Shown: positions 26,001 to 41,000 of the stretch, piece by piece | How positions within the stretch are numbered: position 1 is the stretch's first letter | Layout of the letters: each line of letters opens with the position of its first letter | Source of the DNA: Malachius bipustulatus | Lineage: Eukaryota > Arthropoda > Insecta > Coleoptera > Melyridae | NCBI GenBank assembly: GCA_910589415.1 | Contig: OU342633.1 | Coordinates: 14,980,858 to 15,044,857, forward strand | DNA: 64,000 nucleotides | Reading direction: 5' to 3' | Notes under the pieces: model-generated | Database searches by the model: none | Seen by the model: only the letters and a program-made list of their open reading frames with translations | What the model was told of the DNA's origin: nothing | Position numbers and translations under genes: made by a program

Positions 26001-29000
26001 AAAGAGTACCTGTTGTTCCGCTGACCCGCTTGTTATTGTTGACCCTCTTAGATTAGCAACTCAATCCACGACCCTTGTTGTCTCTTAATTGTCTTATGCT
26101 CTCAACGGTTATTTTTCCCCTCTAAGGGTAAAATAATTCGTTTCAAGTGACGCCCAACGTCAATAGTTCGTTTCAGAGTTCCTCTGCAAAAACAGCTGAT
26201 CCTACTCCGTCTGCTGACTTCGATCCATCGGTGAAGATAAACTTATGTTGTGGGTATTTATTGGTTAGGCGGAGGAATGCTTTACGTATATGAGTGACGG
26301 ATCTGTGTTAGATTTTGAGAGCTGTGTTAATGATACGTCTGTTTGCGGTTCTGATAAGGCCCAGGGGGGACTTCTGCCAGACAGCGGTTCCGAAGTCTTC
26401 AGTGTGACTGATATGTTGATATCAGCTAGGAGTCTCTCTACTCTGGCATTGAATGGTAATTGGCGGAATGTTTTATTTCTGAAGCAGTTTTGGAATCTAT
26501 TTGTTGTTCTTGATGTGTTATGGGTTGCATGGTGTTTTGAAGATATTGCATTATGACAATGTGAGTTGGATTCTGCGGAGCTCAAGTGGCAGTTGACCTG
26601 ATAAGCATTGCAGACTGTGTGCTGGGCTGGTTCTAAATGCTCCTGTAGCTATTCTAAGAAGAGCCGAGTTCTGAAGAGCTTCAAGTTTCTTTAGCCTGAC
26701 TTTACTTACCGTCAAGTACGAGATTGCCCCGTAGTCTAGTTTGGAGCGTATAGTGGATTCTGCGAGTCGGACGAATGTGAATAATCGTAAACAGATTTTC
26801 AAAATCTAGGGCCCATCTGAAAACTCCCGATAAGAATGATGATCGACTCAAGACAAAAATAAAAAATTCAGGGTTTAAATTACATTAAAAGTAACCCAAA
26901 TCTGAATGGCTATCGAAGTTTGGTACAATTAAGATTTATTTAGCTACTTCAATACAACCCTGTACTTTTTTGAAACTAAGCAAGGATGAGGGGGAAATAT
27001 ACGCGTCGCTTCGCTCCCAACTCTATCCACACTTGCCGAAAATGGGGGGAGCGAGATGTTCGCGTCGCTTGGCTCACATTTCTGTACACCGCTGTCGGGA
27101 AGAGGGGGACGCGTTCGATGACCCGTTACACCCCGGCAGCTGAAAGAGCGCCGTCAGATTTGACATATTTGACAGCTGTAAAATATTTGCTCCGCGCGGG
27201 CTGCTGCCATACTTCCATACTGGCTTAAACTAATAATAATTATTATTTATTTTTGATCTTTTTTATCCTTATTTTGTGACGTTACATTAATGTCTTTTTA
27301 TTTTTCAGTTAATCAAAAGGGCTACAAAAACTCGCTCTGCAGTGAATTTGACCTCCTACCAACGGCAGGAAAGGTAAAGAACCGGAAAGAATCTTTTTTG
27401 TCGGATGCTGAAGCCAGGGAGTGTCCATCTACATATACTGCATTCACGAATTTAAATATTCCGAGCAAAATAAACTTATTGATTGCAACTATGTTATTTT
27501 ATGGAGACAATAAATTTATGTTTGATATTTTAATGTTGTGTATAAATTTGTGTAAGTCCACCCACTATCCCGTCTGAAGGCATTTGTTAATTAATAATTA
27601 ACAAAAATAATTAATACGTCCTCTCAAAAAAAGGAGAGACGTTACAATTTATTAATTAACACAAGTAATAAATATATGCTTATAAAATGTACTTACATGA
27701 ATTTCAAGAATTTCAGTGTCTCTATTCGTAGATTCTTGAATTGAAACCACATAAGAATGTTGATCAAAAACTGGAGGGTTATCATTCACATCTAGAACCT
27801 AAAAAATTAAATAAGTGAAGTATGTACATATATACTTTTACCTAATTTTATATATTGTACACTTGGTAGGTAGATGCATATAGTGCAATGTTGAAACAGT
27901 TTCATTATATGTTTTTTTTGTAGCTTGTGCATAGCTAACAATAGTAGTTTATTATAGATGGAGACGATTTGTAAAATTTAACAGAGCTGTTAGTTGTTAT
28001 TCATCAAATAATGTTAACCGACCTTAGATCGGCTTATAACCGATTTAGAACGGAGCTTGTTATTCGGTATGCGTAATATTTCTTATGATATAAACAATCG
28101 AATATAAAAAAAAACTATAAGGACATACAATTTAGAAAATTAAATTCCCAACAAATTTAGAAATTGGGTTTTTTTCCCAAAACTCAAAAGCTACTGAGAT
28201 AATGAGGAAAAACATACTCACCCACTAAATTAAATATGGCGGGCAACGCCGGGAGGTAATTTTTAATAATTTTACATTTTAAGCATCTCTGAGAAGGGGG
28301 GAACAAAACTGCATCAAAAAATTTCTGCCGGGAATTAACTTTTGGGAAAAGTCTTATATGAAATAACAGGAATATCCTTCATCCCTTTAATAAAGAAAAT
28401 TTGTGACACTCGGTACTTGTAGACACTCGGTAGACAATGAACAGACAGACCTTTGGTCCGCCTGATCGAAGAACTTCGTGGATAGAACAGAAGAATTGGT
28501 GTTTGCACTTAAAATTGTGTGAATATATTTGGAATTCGGACAGGTACAAAAATTACTTACATTAAGGAAAACAGTATAAATTGAACGATTATCAAAGTTT
28601 TGTGTGTGGTCGTTGTCTGAAGTTGTTGCTCTAATTTTAACCGTGTAGTTCTTTTGTTTCTCATAATCTAGCGGTGAATTTTTATCTGCTAAAGTAAGAT
28701 TTCCATATGTTTTGTCAACACTAAATTTTTTATCTTGATTGCCTACTTCATACAGGAGATAGTATACAGAGATATTTATTTTAATTTTCACGTCGAACGA
28801 AGCTTGTGGTATTGCTATAGAAAAATTTGAGTTTTCCTTTCTCGCAACAATTTCGGAGTAGTTATTACTTGGAAATACTGGAGGGGAAGTATTATCCAGG
28901 AATCCTATATAAAACGTCCTCAAATCTGTATAGTAGGGTTCTTCGCCCATATATTCTAATGCTTCATCTGTCGTTTTTATACTCGCATTGACTGTTAGCT

Positions 29001-32000
29001 AAAAATAAGATGGTTGTTATTAATCTTTGTTATTTCAAACTGTCAAAATATTTTACCTTATAAGTTTTTTGATAGCTTGGCGTTAATTCTTTTACCAATA
29101 TTAATTGTGCCTGATGATCATTCAGTGCTTGTAAAGCAAAAATTTTATCTGAAAAATTTGTAAATACATTATCAGAGTGAGCCTGCAGGGAAAAGTTTCA
29201 TTTAATCACTATTACCGTCATCTTTTTCGCCGTCATCGTATCCTAGAGAACTAAACTGGAATGACCATTTTCCCGTTGGTTGCTGATCATCAACATTAAA
29301 ATCTTGAAACTTATCGTTGTTGTATAGAAATAGTTGACTATTAATTGTTTGATGAGTCTATAAAGTATCATTTAGTTAACTGAGAGACCGTTTTCAATAT
29401 CTTGTGGAAACGTTTATACTCACTGTTCTGAGATAATATGAAGATCCTTCTTCGGGAAAAGTAATAATTGGTTTATAATAGTTGAACTTCTTAACAAACA
29501 GCGGCACCATGCTTGTCGTATTTCTAGGCGGTTGCCCTAGATCTTTTACCTAAAACCAAAATGACGAAAAGATATGAAAATTAACCGTACGTATTATACT
29601 TCTCGTACGGCTTACATACATTGACTTCAAGCTTATAGTTTCCGTATTTTCCTTTTAAACTTTTGTTTGTAGTAACTGTTCCAATTCTTGTAGCACATAG
29701 CTTATCCGTCGTTATTTCTAAATCCAAATCATGGACTACTTTGTTGTTTGAATAAATGTTCAATATTTTAAATGTAACGTTATTATTTGGTGGTGTACTA
29801 TCTAAGTCTTGAGCCACAATTTTCGCTATTTCAGCTCCCTTTAAAAAATATTTCTATGAGAAGGTCTAGAAATATAAAACGTATGAATGTATACAGATAT
29901 TAGTTTTGTTCCGATACAAGATTTGAAGCTAAAAAAAACTTGAAAATTAAGTCTATGAAGTTTTCATCTAATAACGGTTCTAATCATAAACAAAACTGTA
30001 TATGGATGATCCTCAATGGCTTTCTGTGTATTGTATTGCAACAAACTAGAAAACTGGTTTGCTTAAGACCTGGAGGGCTTTCAGACATTCGACAACATCC
30101 TCCGGATACTCCAGATGCAGCATACTGATGAGCCCCAATTGGACAATAGAGCGAAACACGTCTCTGTGCTTGTTCTGGTTGTTAGGGCGATGGAGGAATA
30201 CTCCGACCACATTTAACAGGCTAGTAATTGTACTTTATGTGCTTTATACTCATACGACCTGCATTCATTGCTTTATTTATAAATCTTTCATTGGCAAATG
30301 GTATCAACACAAACGCATTATCTACACTGCAAGGTTTGAGCTGTTAGGAAAAATTTCGTTCTTCGAGTCAGTGGGGCCCTGAATCGAGCAAGGTGACTTC
30401 GTGAACATGCTGCCTAAGAGTTTTAAAAGTCTCGAGTTCATTGGATGTAGCGTGGCCTGTCTGTTAGATTTGCAGTTGATTCTATTTTAAGAGAGAAATT
30501 ATTCACAATCAAATCAAATTACAATTTAACAACTAAGCAATCAGGATAAACAAAATCCAAGAGAACTCCCACACACGCAAAGCTGTCACACTTGACAGAG
30601 TATACATTTAGTATAACAAACGAATAATCTAAGATAGGTATAAAACTGAAGAATAATCAGAAGAAATAAGCTTCAATCAACCAAAGGTATAAACATGGCT
30701 GGTATATGTATAAAACTAATAACTTTGACAGATTAATCCAATCTAAACATGGTATGAAGCTATCCAAACGAACCGAAGTGATACCTAATTTCAATTTCAA
30801 TTTATTATCCAACAGAGTAGTAACTCCACTTACAGAACAAAATAAATATAGTGATACACAGCAAAAAAATAATATACCAACTAATATACAGGGTGTTAAG
30901 AAAATGACGGATAAACTCTTTAGTACATTGTAGGGGACACTCAGTAGAGTACGGGAAAAATAATTAAAAAAATTCTGGTCTTCAATTTGGTGAGATAAAA
31001 AATGCCAAAGCTTACATTTTACTATCTTTGTTTTTCGGTATTTGCTAAAATTAGATGATTTTACAGATATAAAAAGGGTACTTTAATCGTTATCAATTGA
31101 AAAAAAAATGCTTAAGATATATCACTGGTTTGGAAAATTTAATTAGATTTTTTTTATTTTTACCAAGATGCTGAAAAAAGCATTTGGCAACAACGGTATT
31201 GATATCTTAACCACCTACATTGTTAGAAATTAGACGAAATCGCCAAATACCAACTGTAATGTATTCTTCCAATATTATCATTAAAACACACAGTTTTATT
31301 TAATGCTTTTATTTTTCTTCCCCAACTTAAGGCACATTACAAATTATATAAATTAAAACTAATTTTATTAATTCCACATTTTCAACCATCTGCTTTCTAC
31401 ATCTCTTACGTCTATATAGGTTAACTTACATTATTTCTTGTTCTTCTTTTTCTTATTTTTATTTACTTTGTTTCATGCTACTACCTAATACCACAATTTC
31501 CCCCTCTCTTAATTTTTTTTTTTTTTTTTTACAAATTTAATCTTATAACAGGCTTTCTTGATCTTTGAGATCGTCTAACAAGAGATTCTTTAGGAGAATT
31601 CGTTGGGATCTCAGGAGCATCAGTGGATGAAAAGTCATGCTCAGATGTAGTATCTGATGCCTGAATAACAGTATCACCTTTAAAAGTCAGATCATTAGTT
31701 TCGAGTTCAATACGTTCATTCACTTTTGGTTGACTCTGCTTTGCCTTGTCAAAATCCATTAAGTTTGGAGTACTAGGACTTTTTACGGGTACCGTTAAAC
31801 AATTTTCATCATTTTGATTTGATCCGCAACCTATAGTGCTTCTATCAACAGAAGATAAAATTTGATTTAGATGTCTTTTTATAACTTTACCAGTGTCTAA
31901 TTTCACTAGGAAGATCACTTCACCGATTTGTTTTATTAGTGTCGCCCTTATCCAATTATTTTTGTCAACACTATAATCCTTGACGTATACACAATCTCCA

Positions 32001-35000
32001 ATATTAAATTTATTTTGCCTTGAGCCCCCGTAATAATTCTTTTGTTTTGTTTGTTGCTCGTTAACTTTATTTCTATTATTCGGCAACAAAAGTGATAAAC
32101 GAGAACGTAATTGTCGTCCTAGATGTAGTTCGGCTGGTGAACAAAAAGTAGTACAATGTGGAGTCAATCTATAAGCAAACAAGTATTTAGGCAATGCCTC
32201 TGAAATTTTCTCATTCGAATAAATAATCTTTCTTAAACTTAATTTGACAGTCTTAACTGCGTTTTCGGCCGCACCATTGCAATAAGGTGAATTCACTGGC
32301 GTAGTTATATGCGTTACCCCATTACATTTTAGGAATTCTTCAAACTGATATGAGCAAAACTGAGTACCATTATCTGTAACTAAACAAACTGGTAAACCCC
32401 AATGTGAAAAATAATCCCTGAATTTATCTGTAACTTGATCAGAACTGATAGAAGGCATTTCATATACCTCAATCCATTTCGAATAATAATCAAGTATAAT
32501 CAAGTACATTTTTCCTCTCACCGGACCTAACAAATCTGCATGAACTCTAATAGATGGACCTTCAGGCCATTTCCAATTCCTTAATTCAGTTTTTGGAGGA
32601 TTATTTTGAAATTTCAAACAAATACTACATTCTTTTATCATTTCTTCAATCTCCTTATCTAATCCAGGCCACCAGAATACTGACCTAGCCAACATCTTAG
32701 TTTTTACTACACCCAAATGTGTAGAATGTAACTCTTTAATTAACAATTCTCGAAACTTTTTTGGAACTATTATTCTATATCCCCACATAATACAATTTTG
32801 TTCCACAGATAATTCATCCTTACGCACAAAATAAGGTTTAAGTTCCTCACACACCTTTTGAGGCCAACCAAATAGTATATAATGCTTCACCCTACTTAAC
32901 TCAGGATCATTTCGAGTTTGTATCGCTAAATTTTGTACAGAAATATATGGAATACTTTCTTCAATAAATCTAATATAAGAAACTTCCTCTACTTCGTTTA
33001 TAGTAGTACTGAGTGGAATCCTTGATAATCCGTCTGCACCATTGTTTTTGGACTCAGTGTACCTAATGGTATAATCATAACCAGACAGAATAACTGACCA
33101 GCGCTGTAATCGACTAGCCGCGGTAATAGGAATCCCTGATTTTGATCCTAAAAGATGTACTAATGGTTTGCAATCCGTGACTAAATAAAAATGTCTACCA
33201 TATAAGTACGAATGAAACTTCCTTACCCCATAAATCAAAGCTAAACTTTCTTTATCAATCTGTGAATAATTTTGTTCACTCTTGTTCAGAGTACGCGAAG
33301 CATATGCAATAGCTCTCTCCTCACCGTTCGGGCAGATTTGGCTTAATACTGATCCTAGGCCATAGCTACTACTATCACAAGTTAATACTAACTCCAAATC
33401 AGGATTATAATGAACTAAATAAGGTTCAGATGTCATCATAGCTTTAACTTTTTTCAAGGCTCTATCACACTCCTCAGTCCATGACCACTTTACATCTTTC
33501 CTAATTAATCTATACAAGGGACTAAGAATAATCGAAAGGTTTTTTAGAAATCTACCGTAATAGTTTACTGTTCCTAAAAAGGCCTGCAACTGTTTAACAT
33601 CAACAGGAATCGGCGCATCTACAATAGCTTTAATTTTATCTTCTTCCATATGAACTCCTGTTTCATTTATTTTATGCCCTAAGAATCTAACTTCATTTAC
33701 AAAAAATAAACACTTATTTTTCCGCAAGGTTAACCCAACAGTTTTCATTTTTTCCAACACTAAAACAGTTCGATTCATTACCATGTCAATATCTTCTCCC
33801 GATATCAATATATCATCAAAAAACACAACAACCCCTTGAATTCCTTGTATCAATTTTTCCATTTCTCTCTGAAACCACCCAGGGCCACTTGCAATGCCAT
33901 AAACTAACCTTTGATACTGATATAAACCTCTATGCGTAGAAATAGTTAACAACTTCATACTCTCATCATCTAATCTAATCTGATTGTAGGCGTCAGAGAT
34001 ATCTAATTTTGTAAAAATTTTTGCCCCATTTAGAGTTGAAAGTAAATCTTCGACCCTCGGGATCGGGTACCTATCAATTTTTAAGCATCTATTTACTGTT
34101 AATTTAAAATTTCCCGCTATTCTTATGCTTCCGTCACTTTTCATAACAGGAACAATAGGTGTTCCCCAATCAGAATGATCTACTGGTTTGATAATGTTTA
34201 ACTCAAGTAGCCTATCCAGTTCTCCCTCAACTTTACTTTTCATAGAATATGGTAAATTGTAAGGTCTAATAAATATTGGCTGAGCAGAATCAATCAAACT
34301 TAAATGCAATTTCTTATTATACACACCTATCTTCTCTGAAAATACTTCAGGAAAACGATCCGCTAATGATCTGATTAAATTCGGTATCTGACCTTCAATG
34401 TTATTAATAGTGAGTCCTAATTCTTTCATCCAGTGACGTCCAAGTAGTGGTCGAGGACCACCGTTTCTGAAAACATATAATTTTAATGGTTTCTGTCGAT
34501 CACCAACAGTAACATCAACTATTATAAAACCTAAACATGGCATAACTTGACCTGAGTAACTTCTAAACTTATAATCAGATTTTTTAATTTCAATGTAACA
34601 GAAATGCTTATTATACTCCCTCTCACTGATTGCTGAAATGTTACTACCAGTATCAATTTCAAATTCAAGAGTTTTATCTCCAATACATACTTCTTTTTTG
34701 ACAGGCTCTACAACAACTGTATTATTAACTAAATTATGATCACTTACACAAACATTTCTTATTTGGCTTGACTCTCCAATAGATTCATGGTTAATAACAT
34801 TCAAATATTCACCAACATCACCTGTTTCATCTTCTTTTATGGTAAAATTAACCCTAGTATTGCTTGCTGTAGGATTTCTACCTCTGGAACTTCCCGTGAA
34901 ACTTCTTCCTCTTGCCTGCGATCCTTGTCCACTTCTTGACCAATAATATTGACCTCTCTCATCTTCATGCCGCTCACCTTGATATCCACTTTTTCCGTTA

Positions 35001-38000
35001 CTTGATTTCGTATACTGGTGACTGTAATCTCTCCCTCTCGAACTGTGCTGCTGACTACCCGTGACCTGATGGCTGCTTCTACAAGCTTTATGTAAGTGGC
35101 CTAGCCTCCCACAATTTCTACATTTATAATCTTTAAAACGACATTCATTGGCTAAATGTGATGGTGAATGACATCTATAACACAATCTATTTATTTTATT
35201 TCTATTACTTGCTGATAGATGACTTGTATAATTCACATAAGATTTCTTAAAAGACTCGTTCATGACTTCAATCTCCTTCGACGATGATTCCATAGACGTA
35301 GCGATTTCGACAGCCTTAGCGTAGGTTAGATTTGCTTCACCCAATAGTCGCCTCTTTATATTATCATCCATAATTCCACAAACTATTTGATCCCTTAAAC
35401 TTACTTCCAGGTTAGTAAAATTACAATGCAAGGATAACTTTTTAAGCTGAGCCACATATTCGTTCATGGACTCCCCTGGACGCTGTTTCCTTTGTTTGAA
35501 TTTATATCTCTCTGTCACTTCAGAAGGTTTTGGTTTCAAATGATTAGACATATAAGTATTGATTGCATTTACTGTTAACGTTGACGGCTTTACCGGAGTG
35601 CACAAATCTCTTAATAACATGTAGGCATCATTGGATAACAATGTTATGAGTATAGGTACCTTTTTCGCAGCATCAGTAGTATTTGCCAGAAAGTACTGTT
35701 CCAACCTCTCAAACCACACTTCCCAATCATCTTTTTGCAATTCAAATTCCTTAAAATTATTAATTATATTTGGTTTATCAGCCATAATTACTTCCAATTT
35801 TTCAGGTATTTCCACTTTGATCTATTTCTTTCCTTTTGATCCTCGTCGCCAGATTGTAATGTATTCTTCCAATATTATCATTAAAACACACAGTTTTATT
35901 TAATGCTTTTATTTTTCTTCCCCAACTTAAGGCACATTACAAATTATATAAATTAAAACTAATTTTATTAATTCCACATTTTCAACCATCTGCTTTCTAC
36001 ATCTCTTACGTCTATATAGGTTAACTTACATTATTTCTTGTTCTTCTTTTTCTTATTTTTATTTACTTTGTTTCATGCTACTACCTAATACCACACCAAC
36101 TGTTATCGTGTTAAACGTTGCCAAATTTATTGTTCAATATTTTGCTTATATCTTTTAAAATGTAGCTCTGATTTTTTTTAATTATTTTTCCCGCACTCTA
36201 CTGAGTGTCCCCTGCAATGTACTAAAGAGTTTATCCGTCATTTTCTTAACACCCTGTATACAACCAATTAGCACATAATAATTACAAATAACACCATTCT
36301 AGAATCTTCTTGGCAACACAGGTCAATAATTTGACTGAAAAATCCTTGGACAAGTCACATGTTCGCATACAGTATTATATCTCCTACACATGACGTACAG
36401 GGGCGACCTTAATCCTATATCTCTACACGTTCTCATCTAAATCCCAGAGACCTGAGTACCATTTTTACTACATTATCAGTGTGTTGTATGAATGATAACT
36501 TGTTGTCAAATAATACATCAAGATCCTTGACTGTTTCACATCTTAGGAACACCAAAGTTAATACAGGATAATAATAGCGGATTAGCGGACAATCAATCCT
36601 GCCCTGTAGTAGGTTAATTGAGAATTTGAGTGACGCTACAATACGACGATGCTCCAGCGACAGATAATTAAACGTTTGCAGAAGAACCTAATGGTCGTAA
36701 CCTCGCTCAGGATATATCCCATCATTCCTGAAAGCAAGGTACTTCAGGAATCTACGTTGTACAGTCTCGCATGCTCGCTTGTAGCAGTCATAGTACGGAG
36801 ACCACACTAGAGAGCAGTACTCCAGCCTCGACCGAACAAATGCATTAAACAGCAGTCTGTGAATGTCTGTATCGGTAAAATCTCTACACGTTCTCATCTA
36901 AATCCCAGAGACCTGAGTACCATTTTTACTACATTATCAGTGTGTTGTATGAATGACAACTTGTTGTCAAATAATACACCAAGATCCTTGACTGTTTCAC
37001 ATCTCTGTAAATCAGAGTCGTGAATCTTGTAGTCGGTAACTATAGACTTCGTTTTACGGGTATAAGACATTATCTTGCACTTATCAATTTAGGGCAAGCC
37101 TGTTGCGAATACACCATTGTTGAACCTTATCTATCTCATTCTGCAGCAATCTATTTTGACATAGATTTTTAAGTCGTCCGCAAAGAGTTGATGATTATAG
37201 CAGATGTTGCGGCTCAGGTCATCTATGAACAAAAGAAAAAATTGGGGACCTAGATTTGAGCCCTGACGTACACCTGAGGACGCAAGTGTTGGGTTCGAAC
37301 TGTGGCCACGGTAGGTAACATACTGAGTTTTATCCAACAGGTAACAGGTAAGATGAGAGAAAAGTTATCATATGATCACTGAAGCCAAACAATTTCAGTC
37401 TATTAAGTAGTATCTGATGATCGAGACGGTCAAAGGATTTTGAGAAATCTGCATACAATACATCCACCTGACCCTTGTCATCAAGACTCTGAGACAAAAA
37501 CTTCACAAACGATATCAAATTTGTGGTGGTGGAACGACCAGACACCAGACATAAAACCATGTTGGCTATTATTGGAAAGAAAGTTTCTCAAAGAGGGATA
37601 TACACGATTGTAAATGCAGCACTCAAATACCTTGGCAAAATTAGATATTATGCTTATGGGCCGGTAATTACTGATTTCCGAAGCAGTTCCGTATTTGTGA
37701 ACAGGACAAATGTTGCTGACTTTCCAAATGCTAGGAAATGTAGCTGTTTTTAGGGATAGATTGAAGAGTATCATTAAAGGATATGATAAGATATTATGCT
37801 TACAGTCCCTCACTATAAAGCTGGGAATTTGATCGGGGCCAGATGTACTGCCCGTGCCAAGCTTAGACATGGATATTACATGTCTGTCAAACACAGCATA
37901 AATTCGACCATAGAACTGTTGACAGGCTTCCTCTACGTCTCTATAGTCCAATAAGAAATTCCAGTCAATTAACAGAATACCATAATACAGGGCTTGAAAG

Positions 38001-41000
38001 TTTGCTTTATTGAAATAATTATAGGACAAGCACAATCACACATGACACTCAAGATTACTAAACACAAGGTCTAAAAGGCGACCATTGCGCTAATGAAATG
38101 ATTGTTATTGTACCGATTCATCTGTCACCGCTTTTGAAAACATGTCAAGTGACAGGATTCCGTGGTTACGGTATTTTTATGACTGCATAGTAGTCAGCTT
38201 GGTATTGTTGCCAAACTTGAACTACCATTGCAGTTCTCTCACTTTAGAGTCCAAGTCTTAAATTACACCGCACGGCTTCGACAGAATGACATCATCATAT
38301 TATTACAGTAAACAACACTTGAATTGTAAATCGAATAGTAAAATCAAAAATCGAAATGTTAAGAAAAGGTTAAATTATTATAAATAAACATAAAATTAAA
38401 CAATTATCTGAAAATTGTTTCCTAATCCTTTACTCAACACCGATCCTGTCCAAAAGCCCACGGAGTTACCTAACGAGTCATGGCACAAGTCAAAATAAGG
38501 GGTTCCAATCACTTTTCTAAACGATCATCAGGCCTGGGGTTTGTTATTACAGTTTACTTACCGTATTGGACGAATTGCGTTAGGCATGACACAGGAACAG
38601 GAAGAAGCTAGCTATATCGATGTGATGCGCATTAAGAGAGGATGGATAATGTGCATGTGGTCATGTTAATACGAAATCAGCGAAGCGACAACTTGGGTCA
38701 CCACAAAATTCACAGGTTAATTCACAGGTTAGACAACATTGCCGGCTGGGATATTATATCGCCTTCTCTTTTGCGTTTACTTCTGCTCTAATCTTTATAC
38801 ATCCCAGTCCCTGTCTGCTTATTGAATTCTATGCCCAGAATATTTCAGCCAACACGGTATGAAATACATATAACTAGTCAAGGTTGTATTTTAAACAGTA
38901 GGCATTGGAAATCTCAACAATTGGAACTAGTTTAACTAAATTTAAGTAGACTTGCATATTATCCCTAACACTCGAGACTGATAACGCACACTTTGAGTAC
39001 TTATGCTTTTTAGTGTATCGAGTGTATAGTAATTAAGTACCTGATCTGTATTTTCTGAGATCGTATAATTCTTTGGAATAATTGTTGGATTTTTGGTGTT
39101 CACATCATCTAGATAAATTGTCAGCTTATTTCCTGGAACTGTATTTTGTGTTTGGTCCCCATCTGCACAAACAAAGTAGGTATAATTAAATTTACATTTT
39201 TTTGTTTATAATTTTATATTATTAACCTGTAGGGGGATTAGGATTATCCATCACGGTGAAGGCGAGATTATAGAATTTGTCGTTTAAATCCCTGTCAAAA
39301 TAAGCGTCATCTTGGAATTTAACTATTAATGTTCCATTTTGGTACATTCTAAAATATTCACTCTCTTGGTCTAAGGAATATTTCACCGTATGATAGGGCA
39401 CTACAAATCAAAAAAATTGAAAGGCTAAGAGTAGAAATTTATTTTGATTATAATTACACTTACCATCTCTGTCAATATCTGTTACATCCACTTTGAATTG
39501 TTCTATTAGAAAGTTATCAGGAGTAGTTTCCTTTATATGGACTTCACTGGTATATTTTCTTATAAGTGGAAAATTATCATTCCGATCAATTAATTTAATT
39601 GTCAAGTTAAAAGCATCGGTGAATTTGGTGTCATCAACCATCACAGTGTATGTTATATTCTGCCTTGGATTATCTAAAGGCGTGTCACTATCGATACTCG
39701 CTCCATTCAAAACCTGAATTGTTCCTTTTACTGGATCGACAGTTATCCAATCTTGCGTTTCAGGATCGAATACTCTGTAATGTTAATACATATGATATGG
39801 GAGGAAATATAATCTGATAAAACTTCCTGAATTTTTTGATTTGAATTTTGAATTCTAAAGATTACAAGGGGCATAATAGCACACAGTTTCACTTACTTGC
39901 TAATTTTGTAAGTGAGGTTTCCAAGATTATCAGCATCGGTTGCGGTAACAATTCCAATATCTTTTACGTATGAGTTATTTTCTGACACTTGAAATAACGT
40001 ATCTTTGGTTATTTTAGTAAATTCTGGGGGATTATCGTTTATATTTTTTATTTGAATGAAAATTATTGCTGAAAAATAAAATAAATAGTGTTATTGTTGC
40101 GCCTCACTTTTCATTTTTACATTTTCTTTTTAATTGTTCACTTTTATTTCAATCATGTCCTTTCGCAACCCTTCCTGTTGCGTTTAGACCAGCGTCAAGA
40201 CGTTACGGATGTCCGTTGGGCTGTGTAATCACAACACCTGTACCTGGACCGGGAGTAACAAAAGGGCAGAAAAAAGGGAGAAGGAGAGTATCATGCAGTC
40301 TAAAAAAGGCCGGTACCCACAGTCGATACTTAAGTAATACTTAAAAGACTATCCACCGAGTAGCCGTTTGACCAACCTTGAGTATTACTTGGGCCGTAGT
40401 TCCTTCTAACAATCTCACCAACACACAGCTTAATTACATGTATATCGGCTTGTAATGTTGTGTTGTCATTTTCCTGTGCTATTCACTTCCATTCTCCCAG
40501 TCAATTAAGACCTCGAATGTTTTGTCAAATGTGATTCTAGGACTCATGTAATCAAACCGCATTAAAAATAATGAATCAATGATGATACTAGTCATTCTGG
40601 AGTGCTCTACTATAGTCGGGGTTCTCCCGAATTATTGTTTTGGCTCGGCCTCATTTGTGCTTCTCTCCTAATATAAATATTAAAAGGTCAAGTGTGGTCT
40701 CTAAGACTGCTGTTGATATTGTGCTTCATAGCCGCTTGTGTCTGTCTGACTTTGGGTCACCAGACCAAACCGCTGTATGTTAGTATGGGTCTCATCACAG
40801 CTGTGTATTTACAGCCACAAGTTTTGGCGAATGAACTTCTACAGGCTATTATTGCTCTTTTACTTTTATGCTGACTTTCTGCTGGTGTAGGCTCCAGATC
40901 AATTTTGCATCCAAAATAATACTCAGATATTTGACCCAGTTGCTTACCCGCAGTCGCTCATTGAAGAAGCTCGTTTTTCAGGGTTTACTCGCACCCTACC

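Larger units (their letters stand above)
24740..26815 (-). mobile_element. LINE (RT end plus RNase H), split by a solo LTR
   Basis: Reading on minus: RT thumb (STIRSKLDYGAISY, LEALQNSALLRIATGAFRTS, 26802-26551). Then an RNase H start equivalent to FTDGSKSADGVGSAVF (about 26245-26185). After the solo LTR 25505-26175, AELYAISRALEY (about 25470), YTPSHIGITGNEQADKLAKE (about 25160) and a terminal knuckle CENCQCHINVEHILINC. A 534-nt stretch of the RNase H end is still open (24744-25277). Confidence 0.88.
31255..36095 (-). mobile_element. Intact Ty3/gypsy LTR retrotransposon (gypsy-1)
   Basis: The element is 4841 bp. Both LTRs are 241 bp (31255-31495 and 35855-36095) and identical by eye over their full length, so the insertion is recent. 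The target duplication is CCAAC at 31250-31254 and 36096-36100. On the minus strand the order is 5' LTR (right), PBS, a single gag-pol ORF, PPT and 3' LTR (left). No env-like ORF is present. It is in the sense orientation of the host cadherin, in the intron between exons 14 and 15. Confidence 0.97.
30889..36256. mobile_element. 522-bp MITE hosting the gypsy-1 insertion
   Basis: The outer ends CAGGGTGTTAAGAAAATGAC and the inverse ending 36256 are flanked by TA (30887-30888, 36257-36258). The arms match inward (GGATAAACTCTTTAGTACAT, CACTCAGTAGAGT). The LTR element 31255-36095 plus one copy of its target duplication lies inside. Without it the MITE is about 522 bp. Confidence 0.85.

Noticed and set aside
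27290..27577. 95-codon plus-strand ORF in an intron
   Set aside because: No domain, no splice or promoter context and no repeat family I recognise; not enough to call a gene.
31529..35815. Errantivirus (gypsy with env)
   Set aside because: No third ORF lies between the pol end and the 3' LTR, and Gag and Pol are fused; the same lack of env applies to gypsy-2.
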